From assembly GCA_027625915.1 (NCBI GenBank), contig JANTQA010000063.1, positions 992,001 to 1,056,000 of the forward strand: DNA of 64,000 nucleotides. The letters run 5' to 3'. The notes beneath the pieces are model-generated. The model saw only the letters and a list, made by a program, of their open reading frames with translations, had not been told where the DNA came from and searched no databases. This stretch comes from Anaeramoeba flamelloides. Taxonomy: Eukaryota > Metamonada > Anaeramoebidae. Shown one piece after another: positions 32,701 to 42,912 of this stretch. How positions within the stretch are numbered: the first letter of the stretch is position 1; the number at the start of each line of letters is the position of its first letter. Position numbers and translations under genes: made by a program.

Positions 32701-35402
32701 TTCAACTTGGAGATATTTACTTTGATAGGTAATAACGAATAGTTATGAAAACATTGTACTCTTCTAATAAAACTGAAACAGAGAAAAAAAATTACTGATG
32801 ATAATTATTGTGAGTGTCCTAGGTTTTTTTTTACTTTTTGGAATAAACCGAAAATTTCTTAAAATTTTCTGTTTATTTCAAAAATTAAAAAAAACCTAAC
32901 GGAAAATCAAAAAAAAAAGATTTTTTTAAATTTATATTAATAAATAATTTCATAATAGTCCAAATAATTGGTTATCAGTTTGAAAGATTTTTATTAAATT
33001 TAAAATACTTTTAAAATATATGATTATAACCTCTTAACTGTGTAAATAAAAATATTCAAATTTTTTACTATAAAATTTGAAAAAAATCTTACTGGAAAAT
33101 AGAATTTTCCAACTTAAATTGTTAAATATCTTTAAAAGTATTTTTTGATCCAAGATCCTTTATTAACTAATAGTGTTTATTATAAGTGAAGTTATCAAGA
33201 AGTCAAAAATTAGCAAATGTTTGATTTTTTTTTGAAAAAATTTTTTCATGATCGTGTGTTGCCATTAGAAATTAATCCGTTGACTAAATAAAAAATAAAA
33301 AAAATTAATCTTTATTGTTCATTTACTGGCATTTGTAATTTAAATGAGAAAATTCTTCATTTGATTTTCTTTTACAAAAGTTACAGTTTTAAATTACAAA
33401 AAAATGACACCCAAAACTCAAGATGGTGAATGCAAGTTCTCCTTCAAAGGCTTTTATGGCGGCGAAATATAAGATTAGTTAGAATTCAATTTTTAGAAAT
33501 GTTTTATATTTGATGAAATTATTTCTTTTTGAAAAGAATATTCGTTCAATTAAATTTTTTTTCTTGTAAATTTTAAATTGTGAAAAATTTTCATTTTTAC
33601 TTTCTTTTTTTTTTACTAATAACTTTTACATGTTTACAGAAATCAATTTAAATTTTTTAAAAATTATTTTTTAGAATTTGAAAAAAAAAAACATATCAAA
33701 ACCAAAGTTAGAATATGTAAAATTATTCAAAAAAAAAAAAATAAAATAAATATCAAAACAAGTATCAAACCTTCCAGTTCATTGCTGCCACAGATTTCAA
33801 TTTATAATTAATAAATAATTGGGGTAACATCTTGATAAAGCCAAATGTATATATAGCACCCACTAAAGAATTTAAAAGCCAAGAATACCAAGATTTATGT
33901 TTTTGGTAAATTAAGGCATAAATAGAATAACCGATCAAAAGAGGGTAAGAGGCCCAACTTAAATATTTCATTGCTTGGTTGTCGTATTCTTTAGTTTTTG
34001 AATTTGCATAACTTTCTTTGTCTGTAAATTTGATAAAGGGGAATTTTTTTAAAAACTGGATATGGCAGACTTGTTTAATTTTCCAGAATTCGATTATTAC
34101 GCCAACTCCAGAAGAAAGTAAAACTAACCAAGAAGTTTTATTATCCATCAGATATAAGAAAATGATTAGCTGGCAAAAGGACTCGATGAAAATGGATCTA
34201 ATTGATAGTCCTTTTAAATTTTTTTTATTTTTCCAAAACATGATATCGTTTTTAAAGGCAAGGAATTCAAATAAGGAATGGAAAACGGAAACCATGATCG
34301 TGATCCCCAAGAGGTAAGGGTTTGTTTCTAAAAAGATTTTTTTTAATTCATCTTGTTCGTCTTCCATCACTGAATTACCAATTTGTTGTTGCATGGATAA
34401 GCTTTCTTTAAACATCGTAAAGACGTGGAATTTCCATGCTGGCATTATTTCAAACTTGATCGTTAATGGGAGCTGATCAACAGTCTCGTTGATTGGGATC
34501 AAATATTCCTTTAGCATCCAAAATTCATTTATATAAACGATGGGGTAATATTTCCTTGTCTTTTTATTATAATCGATTAAATTAACAACATGTGGTGGTA
34601 CCTGTCCTGCTTTGAATGCGGTAAATTCATTAACGAGTCCTATTGTTAAATTAGAATACCAATAAGACTTGATTATTATTTCTTGCTCTTCTTCTTCTTT
34701 TTTTTCTTCTACTTTTTCTTCTTGATCTTTATCTTGTTCATCTTTATCGTAATTATCATAATTCCCATGGTTGCTCTCGTAAGTGCTTGAATAAACAGCG
34801 TCACCGCCATTGTTATTATTGTTGCCGTTGTCCTCTGTTAATTCTTCTGATTTACTGCTTAGTAAGGATTTTTTTTCAACAACTTTGATTTCTTTTTTGT
34901 ATTTCGTTAAAAATGCTCTTTTATATGTAATATCTCTTCTTTTGAAATTCTCATCTTTGGGATCAATAGGCTTGCCGCTTTTCGCAATATAAATGTGTGC
35001 ATATAACGATCCGTTGTTTTTGATTTCGGGAGTGAAAGTGACGTTTATTGTTTTTATTAAATCCTTTTTAATTCCATCCATCGCAAAGACCAGTTTTTTT
35101 TCGCTCCAAACCAGCGCGCTTGTGTCATTGAAATCTTCAAACTTTTTGTTTTCGCTAAAGTAAATGTAGTAATCAATTTTTTGGTATGGGGAAAATGCTG
35201 GGCTCAGTGCTGGTAATGATTTTGATTTTGATTCGATCCCTCCTTTTTTGTTTTTTTTTAAAAAGAAATTGATTATCATCCACAGCATAAAGATTTTGGA
35301 GATTGCCCCTCTAATCCCTCCTGCAAAGAGTCTCTTTTTCAATTCCTTCAGCAAGTTGAGAAAAGGACTCGTCTCTGCTGTTTGGGGGTTTGGATTTGTC
35401 AT
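29745..35402 (-). CDS. CLPTM1: CLPTM1-family ER membrane protein, 2 exons
   Basis: Polytopic ER/Golgi membrane protein; in animals CLPTM1 acts on receptor trafficking and its relative CLPTM1L is a lipid scramblase. Exons 35402-33771 and 30077-29745 (1,965 nt, 654 aa; human protein 669 aa). The join reads NYKLKSVAAMNWK|TMTYKT and matches the family's KLKSVAHLPWRMLTYK block. One N-terminal membrane segment (about 35-48) is followed by a large lumenal domain with WSEKKLVFAMDGIKK and GSLYAHIYIAKSG, then several C-terminal helices (SWLVLLSSGVGVIIEFWKI, YPLLIGYSIYALIY). The hallmark IDDLFAWVIKMPTLHRIATL, RDDVVFVIYLYQRWKYRVD ends the conserved part in exon 2. The protein ends KKNK, with lysines at -3 and -4, a classical COPI retrieval signal. 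Odd feature: an N/D/E-rich insert (about 190-240) in the lumenal domain. Confidence 0.93.
31190..31320. repeat. Hairpin mini-element, family K, with GTGCC flank
   Basis: Begins GTGTCATCAAGTGCCATAGA and GTGCCGTCAAGTGCCTAGG, then a hairpin TTTACCAGAATTCAAAAGAAT / ATTCTTTTAAATTCTGGAAAA. The same GTGCC-rich flank recurs at 44192 and, inverted, at 48876. Confidence 0.65.
31346..31475. repeat. Hairpin mini-element, family K
   Basis: Left arm CTAGGTTTTTTTGAGGTTTT, right arm AAAACTCAAAAAAACCTAAG, with a second internal copy of the right arm (AAAAACTCAAAAAAATCTAACG). A compound or duplicated member. Confidence 0.6.
31669..31689 (+). repeat. GA microsatellite
   Basis: About ten GA units inside the CLPTM1 intron. 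Confidence 0.85.
32257..32407. mobile_element. Family J mini-element, copy 1
   Basis: 151 bp with ends GGCTGTTTTAAAAAAAGTGA and TCACTTTTTTAAAATAGCC. Same-orientation single ends occur nearby at about 31826 and 31950. Another copy is at 46000-46127. Confidence 0.65.
32530..32690 (+). repeat. Dispersed repeat L, copy 1
   Basis: About 160 bp matching the reverse complement of 49040-49190. The best block is TTGTATTTATTGTTGTTA, then TCTAGAAAAAAA and GGGTAAAAAA in the same order. Identity is about 70%. Confidence 0.5.
32818..32901. repeat. Hairpin mini-element, family K
   Basis: Left arm CCTAGGTTTTTTTTTACTTT then GGAATAAACCGAAAATTT; right arm AAAATTTTCTGTTTATTTC then AAAAAAAACCTAACGG. Preceded by GAGTGT. 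Very similar to the member at 48798. Confidence 0.75.
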
Positions 35403-36519
35403 ACTTGTTTTTTTTATTTAGTTTAATAAAAAAGATCTAAATAAAAAAATAATGAAAAAATTGGTTTCTTTCAAAATTAAACCTTAGAATACTGAGAAAT
35501 TTTGGTGAGAGAGTATTATTTTAGTTCAAAATTACTTTTTTTTAATAAAGCAAATAAGCAATTATTTTTTTGGAAATATTTCCTTTAAATTAATTTTTGA
35601 AGAGCACTTTTAGAGAAAAAAACAAACACTGCCTATCATTTTATTCTGGATGTTAACAATTATTTAAAAATGTTAAGGGGATCTTCTTAATGTATTCTTC
35701 AGATACACTTCAAATTCAATGTGTTTTTTGCGAAAGTTTTTTAACATTTTGATTCAAATATTATCAGACGGGTATTTAAGAGCAAGACTTAAATTGAAAA
35801 TCGCTGATTTGTATGCTATAATCGGTATTTAGGGGTTAATAAATACTTTATATTTTTTCCAGTTAGATCGAAGAAGGAAAAAATGAAATATTTTTCCTTA
35901 ATTGTCGATCATAGTATTAAAAAATATAAAAGAGAATGGGAAATAATCAGCTTTTTATGAAATTTTCACTTTAAAACAATTTTTAAAACCCTGGCACCTT
36001 GTATAGAATTTTCAATTGTTTTTTAAAGTTCCCAGAAGAAACTTTTGAGGGTATTAAAAATTTTTTGATAATTACAAAATGTCCTTAAATAGCCAAAAAA
36101 ATAGAAATCTTTGTTTTTTATTGTGCAATGAGGGTTTTTTTTAATTCCTTGTGTTGGTGTTAATCCTTAAATATAAACTAAATTTCAGAAAAAATGTCCC
36201 AATTTTTTTTGTGTTTTTTTTTACTTTTTTTTTATTTTATTTTTAGATGAAAAACAAATATATTTAGTGTAAAGAACTGAATATTAAAATAGTAATTTTT
36301 TTATTAAAATATATAAATTCAATTTATAAAAATATTTATTTTCAAAATTTGAATATTAATGGGACAATGATTTTGAAATCTAGTTTATAAAATGTAGGAA
36401 TTATTCATTTTTATTCACAAATAAGTTATAAATTATTCAAACCAGTGTCTATTTTTTCAGCATGTGTGGAATTCACATAACCTTCATTAAAAAAAAATAA
36501 TGATCATTTTTGCCTTTAA

Positions 36520-36645
36520 GGGATTATCATCAACCAAGGAGAAGTCTAAGATTAAAGTAAGGTCTTATTGGGTGTAACCACTTTAGTCCGTCATGATTCA
36601 AAAGTCTCTAAAATTTGATTAGTAAAATATTACTATTTGTTGATC
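36520..36645 (+). repeat. Dispersed repeat M, copy 1
   Basis: About 125 bp related to 49296-49418; both contain TTCAAAAGTCTCTAAAA followed by TTTGATT and ATATTAC. Each copy is directly followed by a MITE (C3 here, B2 there). Confidence 0.5.
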
Positions 36646-36670
36646 AGATCAATGGAAAATGATCTTTACC

Positions 36671-37200
36671 AAACCATTTCCCAGTCAAAGTGGACCAATG
36701 GTAGAGAGTAAATTACATGTTTTTAACTAATTTGAATCGATTTTGTAATAAAAAAAAAAATTGCAATCAATTCGGTATCAAAAAAAAATCAAAAAAAACA
36801 AAGCAGATATATGAAAAAAAAATTTCAATTTAGAAATTTCTCAAATAAACTTTTCTTCAAAGATCTATAATCAATTGATAAAAATGTTTTTTTTTAATGT
36901 TACCAAAACCGTGAAAATGATTGTAGAAAAAAAATATTGATTTCGATTGGAATTTTCTTTGGTTTTCAATTGAAGATCAAAATGAACCTTGTTATTTTTC
37001 GCAATATGGGCACTACGAATTTGAGTTTTTAAATTTTGTAAAGAAAATATATTGATTGATTAATTTTACTTCATTCAGAATATCAAATATTATTTGGTGT
37101 GTATTATTTTACTTATTTTTTATTTTTTCTTCAAAGGTTAATAATATAAAATAATTGATATTTGAAAAAAATGTTGGGATACTTTGACTGAAACAAAGTT
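36671..37200. mobile_element. MITE family C, copy 3
   Basis: About 530 bp, in the opposite orientation to C1 and C2. Ends CCCAGTCAAAGTGGACCAA and ATACTTTGACTGAAACAAAG. Shorter than the other copies, hence internally deleted. Confidence 0.75.
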
Positions 37201-37383
37201 TATTAATAAACATTGTGAAAAAAATTGCGTCATAAAAAAAAATTATAAACTCTTTTTCAAACAAAAGGACACACGTCTCAAATCATCAATACCATTGAAT
37301 TTGACTGTTAATAAGATAATTACTTATTGGCAATTTTCATTTTAATTATTCATTTTTTCATTTTTTTTTTTTTTTTATTTATA

Positions 37384-37689
37384 GATATTGAACCGTTGGA
37401 AAATGAAAAAGCAAGATAAGAAGAAATCACAAGGGAAATAATCTATCAGTGTGTAAATGAAAAAAGTTTAAGTTTGATTTCAAATGAGCTAGATATAGGA
37501 ATTAAGAAAGTCCATTATTGGATTGATGCATGGAACAAAGGAAAGAGAATTAAAGAATAAACAATTCCAAGAAAATACCCAGACGAATTGAGGCTTTATC
37601 TTGAAAATGAGATTTTCAAGAACAAAAGTTTGATGTGCCAAGAATTATCAATAAAATGTCAAGAACTTTTTCTCAATCCAACTTATTAA
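37384..37689 (+). pseudogene. Decayed helix-turn-helix protein, probably transposase
   Basis: The frame reads EEITREIIYQCVNEKSLSLI, SNELDIGIKKVHYWIDAWNK, then a TAA, then PRKYPDELRLYLENEIFK and ELSIKCQELFLNPTY. A further TAA precedes the first block. The layout (HTH, then a second helical block rich in RKYP...L) fits the N-terminal DNA-binding part of Tc1/mariner or IS630-like transposases, but no DDE part is present. It begins after a poly-T/TTTATAG that looks like an acceptor. No close family is recognised. Confidence 0.4.
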
Positions 37690-37957
37690 ATGGTTTTTAT
37701 TGATTTTATAATTATTTTCTTTATAATTTTGAAAGCGAGATTTCCCATTTCAAATAAAAGGGCAAATCAATTTTTAAAATATTTATTTTTAAGTTTTATT
37801 GTTTTATGTTTTAATGAGTTTTAAATATTCATTTGAGTGTTTTTTTATGTTTTAAAGAGTTTCTTAGATTTTATAATGATACTACAATTAATTTGATTCA
37901 ATTATGAATAATTCTTGAAATTTTTTGTAACCTTTTATTTGAAAAAGAGTTTATAAG

Positions 37958-38738
37958 CCAAAAATTTGTTTTCATTTTTTAAATAGTAAATGTTAACAAA
38001 AAGATTTTTGATCAAGGTATCATTTTATGAACAATTCTTACATTCAAGAAATTCCAAAGTCATTGCCAATGAACATTTTCAAGAAACAATATTATTTGGT
38101 TGCATTTTGACCCTTTGGAATTGCTTTCGAGGGCTAAAAAAGAAAAATTGAATTTTAATTATATACTTTACTAAAAATGTTAATTTTGTTATCATTAGAT
38201 TACTTTCCAAAATCGAGTTAGTCATTGTTTGTGAAAATTAAAGTTGAATAATTGTTTTAAATTAGGGTTTGTACTAAAGAATTTAAATAGTTTCTAAAAT
38301 CTTAATATTTCATTATTTAGAAGTTTTGATTAAAAAACATTAGTGAAAAAAAATCTCATTTGAAAAAAATATATCTTTTTTGGAAGATTATTAGATTCAA
38401 TTTGGTTTAAAGGGTTATTTAAGATTAAGATTGATAAATTCACTTTATCTAACAATGGTTAATATCTTATTGAATTAATAGATCTGGATATTTCTCCATA
38501 AATAGTTATCTTATTTTTAGTAAAGTTTATAATTAAAATTCAATTTTTGTATTTTTAGACTTCCAAAGCAATTAAAGGGTCAAAATGCAACCAAATAATA
38601 TTGTTTCTTGAAAATTTTCATTGGTAATGACTTTGATTTTTCTTGAATGTAAGATTTGTTCATAAAATGATACCTTGATCAAAAATCATTATGTTAACAT
38701 TAATTATTGAAAAAATGAAAACAAATTTTTTGCTGAAA
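37958..38738. mobile_element. Foldback element G
   Basis: Arms 37958-38190 and 38516-38738 are inverted copies at roughly 85-90% identity over about 220 bp, with shared blocks ATTTTTGATCAAGGTATCAT, AAACAATATTATTTGGTTGC and ATTGAATTTTAATTATA. The loop of 325 bp has no coding signal. Outer ends lie near GCCAAAAATTTG / CAAATTTTTTGC. Confidence 0.8.
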
Positions 38739-39126
38739 TAATTTGTTTTAATGAACCAAATTTATTTCACAACAGAAACCAATTTTTTTCTGGATCAGAA
38801 ATTTCAAAATTATTAACCATATTCCAACAAGAGTATAATTCTTGATAAGTTATTTTAATTTCCAAATTAAAGCTAAATCCTGAAAAAATAATTTACTAAA
38901 AAAAAAAAAAAAGCACATTGATTTCTAAAACGACATATAATATGTTTATTACTTTTTTAAACTATATTTAAACTTGTAAACAATTTTGCAGAAAGTGTAT
39001 TTTGAAATAAAAAAAAAAAAAATTATTAAAAAAATATTAGTTCGGATAATTGTCCACACTTTTTTAAAAAAAAATGCGCTTTTTATTCAAGACAATCAAA
39101 AATCAAAAATAAAAAATTCACAAACT

Positions 39127-41991
39127 TTAAAGTAAATCTTGTATATTCGAATTAGCAATTTTTTCAAAAACTTGACGTATAGTAATTTTCGGTTTTGTAA
39201 TATCTTTAAAAATTTTACACCAAAGTATGCCTTTATTTGGCTGAATTTTTTCGCAATCGAGGATGATTTGCTCATGATTTGAATTTTCATTATACTTCAA
39301 TTGGAATTTGTAATAAAAAATCCAAGCGTCACCGAATTTCTGGTTTTCCTTGATGACCCTGTCAAACCATTTCTGTGCTGTTTTAATTTTGCCGACTGAT
39401 GCGAACCAATTTGCGACTTCGATCAAAACATAGGGGTCCTTATCGCAGGCGTTCAGTGCCTCAAAGACTCTAGCCTTTTTCACTTCGTTTTTTTCCAATT
39501 GTATGCATTGCGCCCATAGGAGCCCAGAATTGGGGAAGACCTGTAGCGATTTATATAGCAGTGACTGCGCGTACTGGAATTTTTTAAAAATTCTTTCAAA
39601 GCGGATTGAATAATACCAAAGCGTGTCCGAGTGCAAATTGAGTCTCGCCTTTTCCCAAACAGATCGTGCCTTTGTTTCCGAGATTTTGGATGTCAAGTTG
39701 CCATAGCAGATCCAGAGATCGATTGAATTGGGGCAATTTTTGATCCCGCGTTGTAAAATGTCGATCCCGTTTTGCATTTGCCCAAGGGTTTCGTAGTATT
39801 GCCCGTACATCATCCACAGCTTATCAAATTTTGGGTATTTGTCGATGGCCTTTTCGAGCAGGATCTTTTCCAGATCGCGTTTTTTGAGGATGTCGACAAA
39901 GTACAGCTCCCTTTCAAGCTTGATGGATTTCATCCAGATGCGCGAAGAGCTTGTGCTGATGCGCGCCTTTTCAAGAAGCTTTCTCGCTCTTTGGTATTGG
40001 TTGTTTTCGTATTCGAGCTTGTAGGCGGCGATCCAAATCTTCTCCGAGTTTCTATTAGAGGCGAAGGCCTTCCCAAGGATCTCCCGCGCCTTGCCGATAT
40101 CGCCCTCGACCCACTTACCCTTGGCGTACCTTAGCCAGAGGTCTTCGATGTTGGGCAAGATCTTGACTGCGTTGATCAGGATCCTTTCGCAATTGGCCCA
40201 ATCGCCATACTTGGACTCAAAGTACACAGACTCGAGCCAAAAGATTTTCTTTTTTTGGAATGTGGTCCGCGCGAATTTCAAAATGGCGCGCGCGGTTTCG
40301 AAGCTTTGTAACTTGACGCACTCATCAACCTCGTCGAGCCATGTTTCCTTTAAATCCTTCGGGTCGATCCCGATCGTCATGGTGTTATTGATGATGGAAT
40401 TGCACGTCTGGATGGCGCCCTCTCTTTCGCACTCGATTGCAAACCGCAGCCACTTTCTGCGGTTGATGACGAGGCCGTTTTTCTGTAGCTGGGCAATGGC
40501 GTACTCCATCATTTTGGGCACCCTGCCGCCCCGATCATTGGCCTCCTGCAGCTTTGCCGCGTTGATCCAGATCAGGGGCTCGGTTGGCAGAACCTTGCGC
40601 GCGTCGTTGAGCACCTTCTGTGCGTTCCCATAGTCCTCAAGCTTGGCAAGCGCGATCCACAGCTCGACCGACTCGGGCACGCATTCGACCGCCCTTCTGA
40701 GCATGATGATCGCGCCCTTCGGCTTTTCCAGCGAGATGGCCTCCTTCCATAATTTGACAGAGTTGGGGATCTTTTCAAGCGCCCTTTTGAAAACAATTTT
40801 TTTATTCTTTTTTTTGCTTTCTTGGTTGGAGCACGCGATCCACAGATTCACGCTCTTGGGCAGCTCCTTGACAGCCGCAGCCAGGATCTTCTTGGACTTC
40901 CGTGGCGGGTGCAGCCTCGCGGCCTCAAGCCACACGTCCTCTGACTTGGGGCAATTCTCGCACCCCTGAATGGCAAGCTTCCTTGCGTCCTTGAGCTTGC
41001 CCGCGACTTCTTCGATCCTGATCGCAGAGATCCATGTCATGCTGTTTTTCGGGTTCGACAGAACCGCAGACTTCAAAAGCGTGCGCGCCTTCTTCAGATC
41101 AGAGAGATTGATTTGGCCCTTTTGGATCGACATGGACGTCATGGAGGTTAAATACCCCGTTGGGTTCACAACAGTTTGGCCTCCAACATTTTTTGAGAGC
41201 GTGTCAAGTTTCATTTTGATCACGGTCTCCTTCATTTCCTTGAGTTCGCTCAAATTGAGATCCTTCGACCCGTTATTGTCTTTGTTTTTATCTTTTTCTT
41301 TTTCAAGCTCCATTTTCATTTTGTCCTTTTCGGTGTCGTTCCCAGAATTGACATCAAGCGTATTAAACACTTCCTTGTCCTTGAGCGTCTGTAGTAATAA
41401 GGAGTCCGGTGCGTGCGTGAAAAATTCCATCTCCTTTCTTTTCTTTCGCCGGTAGTTCTTGTTCTCGGGCAAATTTCTCCACTCCTCTTCAGTCACTTGG
41501 TTGAGTTTCCTCGTCAGATCGGAAAACATGTCCTCAATCGGCGGCCTTGTTTGCTTTTTTTCTTCCAAGAGCTTTTTTGTTTTTTCCTTTTTTTGTCTTG
41601 CTCTCTTCGATTCCATTTTCTTGTCGATCATTTCCCAAATCTCATCCGCTTCCTCGTCGTCTTTTTCATACGGCAATCCTGAAAACAATTGCTGGTTTTG
41701 GTAGCCCTCAAAGGAATCAAAATTAGAGTCCAGAAGTGGCACACTAGAGCCGTCCTTGTCCTTGTCCTTGTCTTTCTCTTTCTCTTTTTCTTTTTCTTTT
41801 TCTTTTTCATCACCTTTTTCATTAAGCGCAGTCTCGCCAAATCCTGGCGGTAAAGAGGGATTTAGACGGGCACTACCAAGATCAGACCTCGTAGTAAATC
41901 CAATCGCGCCCCTTGAAACACCTGGAATCCAATCTGGTGGTCCTTTTTTGCCCATAAACCATTTTTTATTTTCAGATGGTAAGTTGCTCAT
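39127..41991 (-). CDS. PRPF6: Pre-mRNA splicing factor PRPF6 (Prp6), intronless
   Basis: Scaffold of the U4/U6.U5 tri-snRNP in the nucleus, linking U5 and U4/U6. A single exon of 954 aa, close to the 941 aa of human PRPF6. The N-terminal PRP1 domain (about 8-165) begins KKGPPDWIPGVSRGAIGFTT, RSDLGSARL and contains EADEIWEMIDKKMESKR and FSDLTRKLNQVTEEEW. A KEKEKDKDKD tract interrupts it at about 60-80. From about 290 to 930 there are tandem HAT/TPR helical repeats (typical units NPKNSMTWISAIRIEE, CPKSEDVWLEAARL, LPNIEDLWLRYAKGKW). The start is fixed by the conserved MSNLPSENKKWFMGKKGPP. The coding DNA, especially 39600-41500, is far richer in G/C than anything else in the window. It overlaps no neighbour. 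Confidence 0.97.
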   Translation of the reverse strand: MSNLPSENKKWFMGKKGPPDWIPGVSRGAIGFTTRSDLGSARLNPSLPPGFGETALNEKGDEKEKEKEKEKEKDKDKDKDGSSVPLLDSNFDSFEGYQNQQLFSGLPYEKDDEEADEIWEMIDKKMESKRARQKKEKTKKLLEEKKQTRPPIEDMFSDLTRKLNQVTEEEWRNLPENKNYRRKKRKEMEFFTHAPDSLLLQTLKDKEVFNTLDVNSGNDTEKDKMKMELEKEKDKNKDNNGSKDLNLSELKEMKETVIKMKLDTLSKNVGGQTVVNPTGYLTSMTSMSIQKGQINLSDLKKARTLLKSAVLSNPKNSMTWISAIRIEEVAGKLKDARKLAIQGCENCPKSEDVWLEAARLHPPRKSKKILAAAVKELPKSVNLWIACSNQESKKKNKKIVFKRALEKIPNSVKLWKEAISLEKPKGAIIMLRRAVECVPESVELWIALAKLEDYGNAQKVLNDARKVLPTEPLIWINAAKLQEANDRGGRVPKMMEYAIAQLQKNGLVINRRKWLRFAIECEREGAIQTCNSIINNTMTIGIDPKDLKETWLDEVDECVKLQSFETARAILKFARTTFQKKKIFWLESVYFESKYGDWANCERILINAVKILPNIEDLWLRYAKGKWVEGDIGKAREILGKAFASNRNSEKIWIAAYKLEYENNQYQRARKLLEKARISTSSSRIWMKSIKLERELYFVDILKKRDLEKILLEKAIDKYPKFDKLWMMYGQYYETLGQMQNGIDILQRGIKNCPNSIDLWICYGNLTSKISETKARSVWEKARLNLHSDTLWYYSIRFERIFKKFQYAQSLLYKSLQVFPNSGLLWAQCIQLEKNEVKKARVFEALNACDKDPYVLIEVANWFASVGKIKTAQKWFDRVIKENQKFGDAWIFYYKFQLKYNENSNHEQIILDCEKIQPNKGILWCKIFKDITKPKITIRQVFEKIANSNIQDLL

Positions 41992-42389
41992 GTTTTTAGA
42001 ATTAATCCTTGTTTTTTTTGTTGCTTATTCTTAAAAATTATTCGGAAGAGAAATTAACAAAAAAAGAAAAATCACGAAAACAAAAGAATGTGAAAAAATG
42101 AAAGAACCTTTATATCATTTTACATAAACACAATTGTAGAAATGGTTTTACAAAGATTACTGATTTCTAAATATTTTCAATTATTTTGTAAAGTATTTTT
42201 TGAAGATGGTTATTTATCAATATTAGTTTGTTTGACATTTAACTGAGATTTGTATTTAGGAGAGCTGACTTTCCTTAAAATTGAGACTTGAAATTTAATA
42301 AAACTGATTTCCCATGTAAAGTATTTGATTCTGATCTTGTTTAACCAAGTCTTTTCCTTTTTATTTTTAACAAGTTTTTAAAGTATTAA

Positions 42390-42912
42390 GGGTTTACAAT
42401 CCCTAAGATTTGAAGAAAGAAGATCTTGTGTTGAGTGTGTTTGCTTTTAAATTTGATTCTAATCTGATTGATCTTGAACTTTATATGGGTTTTAATAGTT
42501 GTTCAAAATGGCAATTTTTGACAATTTATTTTTTATTTTTCTAAAAATCCGAATTGAAGAATTTGATAAAATTAAAATTGAAAGATAAGTAATAAAAAAA
42601 TGTGATTTGTGGGTTGTCAATTGAAATTTTTAATTTTGTTTTCTATTTTATTTAGAGCTTTTTTAAAAAATTTTTGTGAATAGATAATTTTCTATAACCC
42701 AGAAATCACTTTTTTCTTAATAAACTATCAATTGACTCATACTCTATAATTTGGATTTTTAGAAAAATAAAAAATAAATTGTCAAAAATTGCCATTTTGA
42801 ACAACTATTAAAACCCATATAAAGTTCAAGATCAATCAGATTAGAATCAAATTAATAATTCGCTTCACTCAACACAGATAATCTTTATTCAAATTTCAGG
42901 AATTGCAAACCC
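42390..42912. mobile_element. MITE family F, copy 1 (TTAA-flanked)
   Basis: 523 bp flanked by TTAA (42386-42389, 42913-42916), starting GGGTTTACAATCCCTAAGAT and ending GAATTGCAAACCC. The inverted repeats extend about 200 bp, including TTTATATGGGTTTTAATAG and CAAAATGGCAATTTTTGAC. Relative at 52212-52769. Confidence 0.85.

Larger units (their letters stand above)
30078..33770 (-). other. Giant intron of CLPTM1
   Basis: 3,693 nt from AACTGGAAG|GTTTGA to GAATAG|ACAATG. It carries several hairpin mini-elements (31190-31500, 32818-32901), a GA microsatellite, family J copies (31826-31972 partial, 32257-32407) and a dispersed repeat (32530-32690). Segments 30120-31180 and 32910-33760 are A/T-rich with nothing recognised. 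Confidence 0.85.
35403..39126. other. Intergenic region with C3, a transposase remnant and foldback G
   Basis: 3.7 kb between PRPF6 and CLPTM1. 35403-36510 is A/T-rich with nothing recognised. Then come dispersed repeat M (36520-36645), MITE C3, a helix-turn-helix remnant (37384-37689) and foldback G. A family J end lies at about 39045-39075. Confidence 0.55.

Noticed and set aside
37384-37689. In-frame TAA codons inside a coding-like stretch, as would occur if TAA coded for an amino acid
   Set aside because: PRPF6, the RCC1-BTB gene, CHMP1 and others have no internal TAA and end at TAA or TGA at family-typical lengths, so the code is standard and this stretch is simply decayed.
39772-41704. 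Several plus-strand and minus-strand frames of 60-180 codons
   Set aside because: They overlap PRPF6 and are open only because this gene is G/C-rich; none shows a family pattern.
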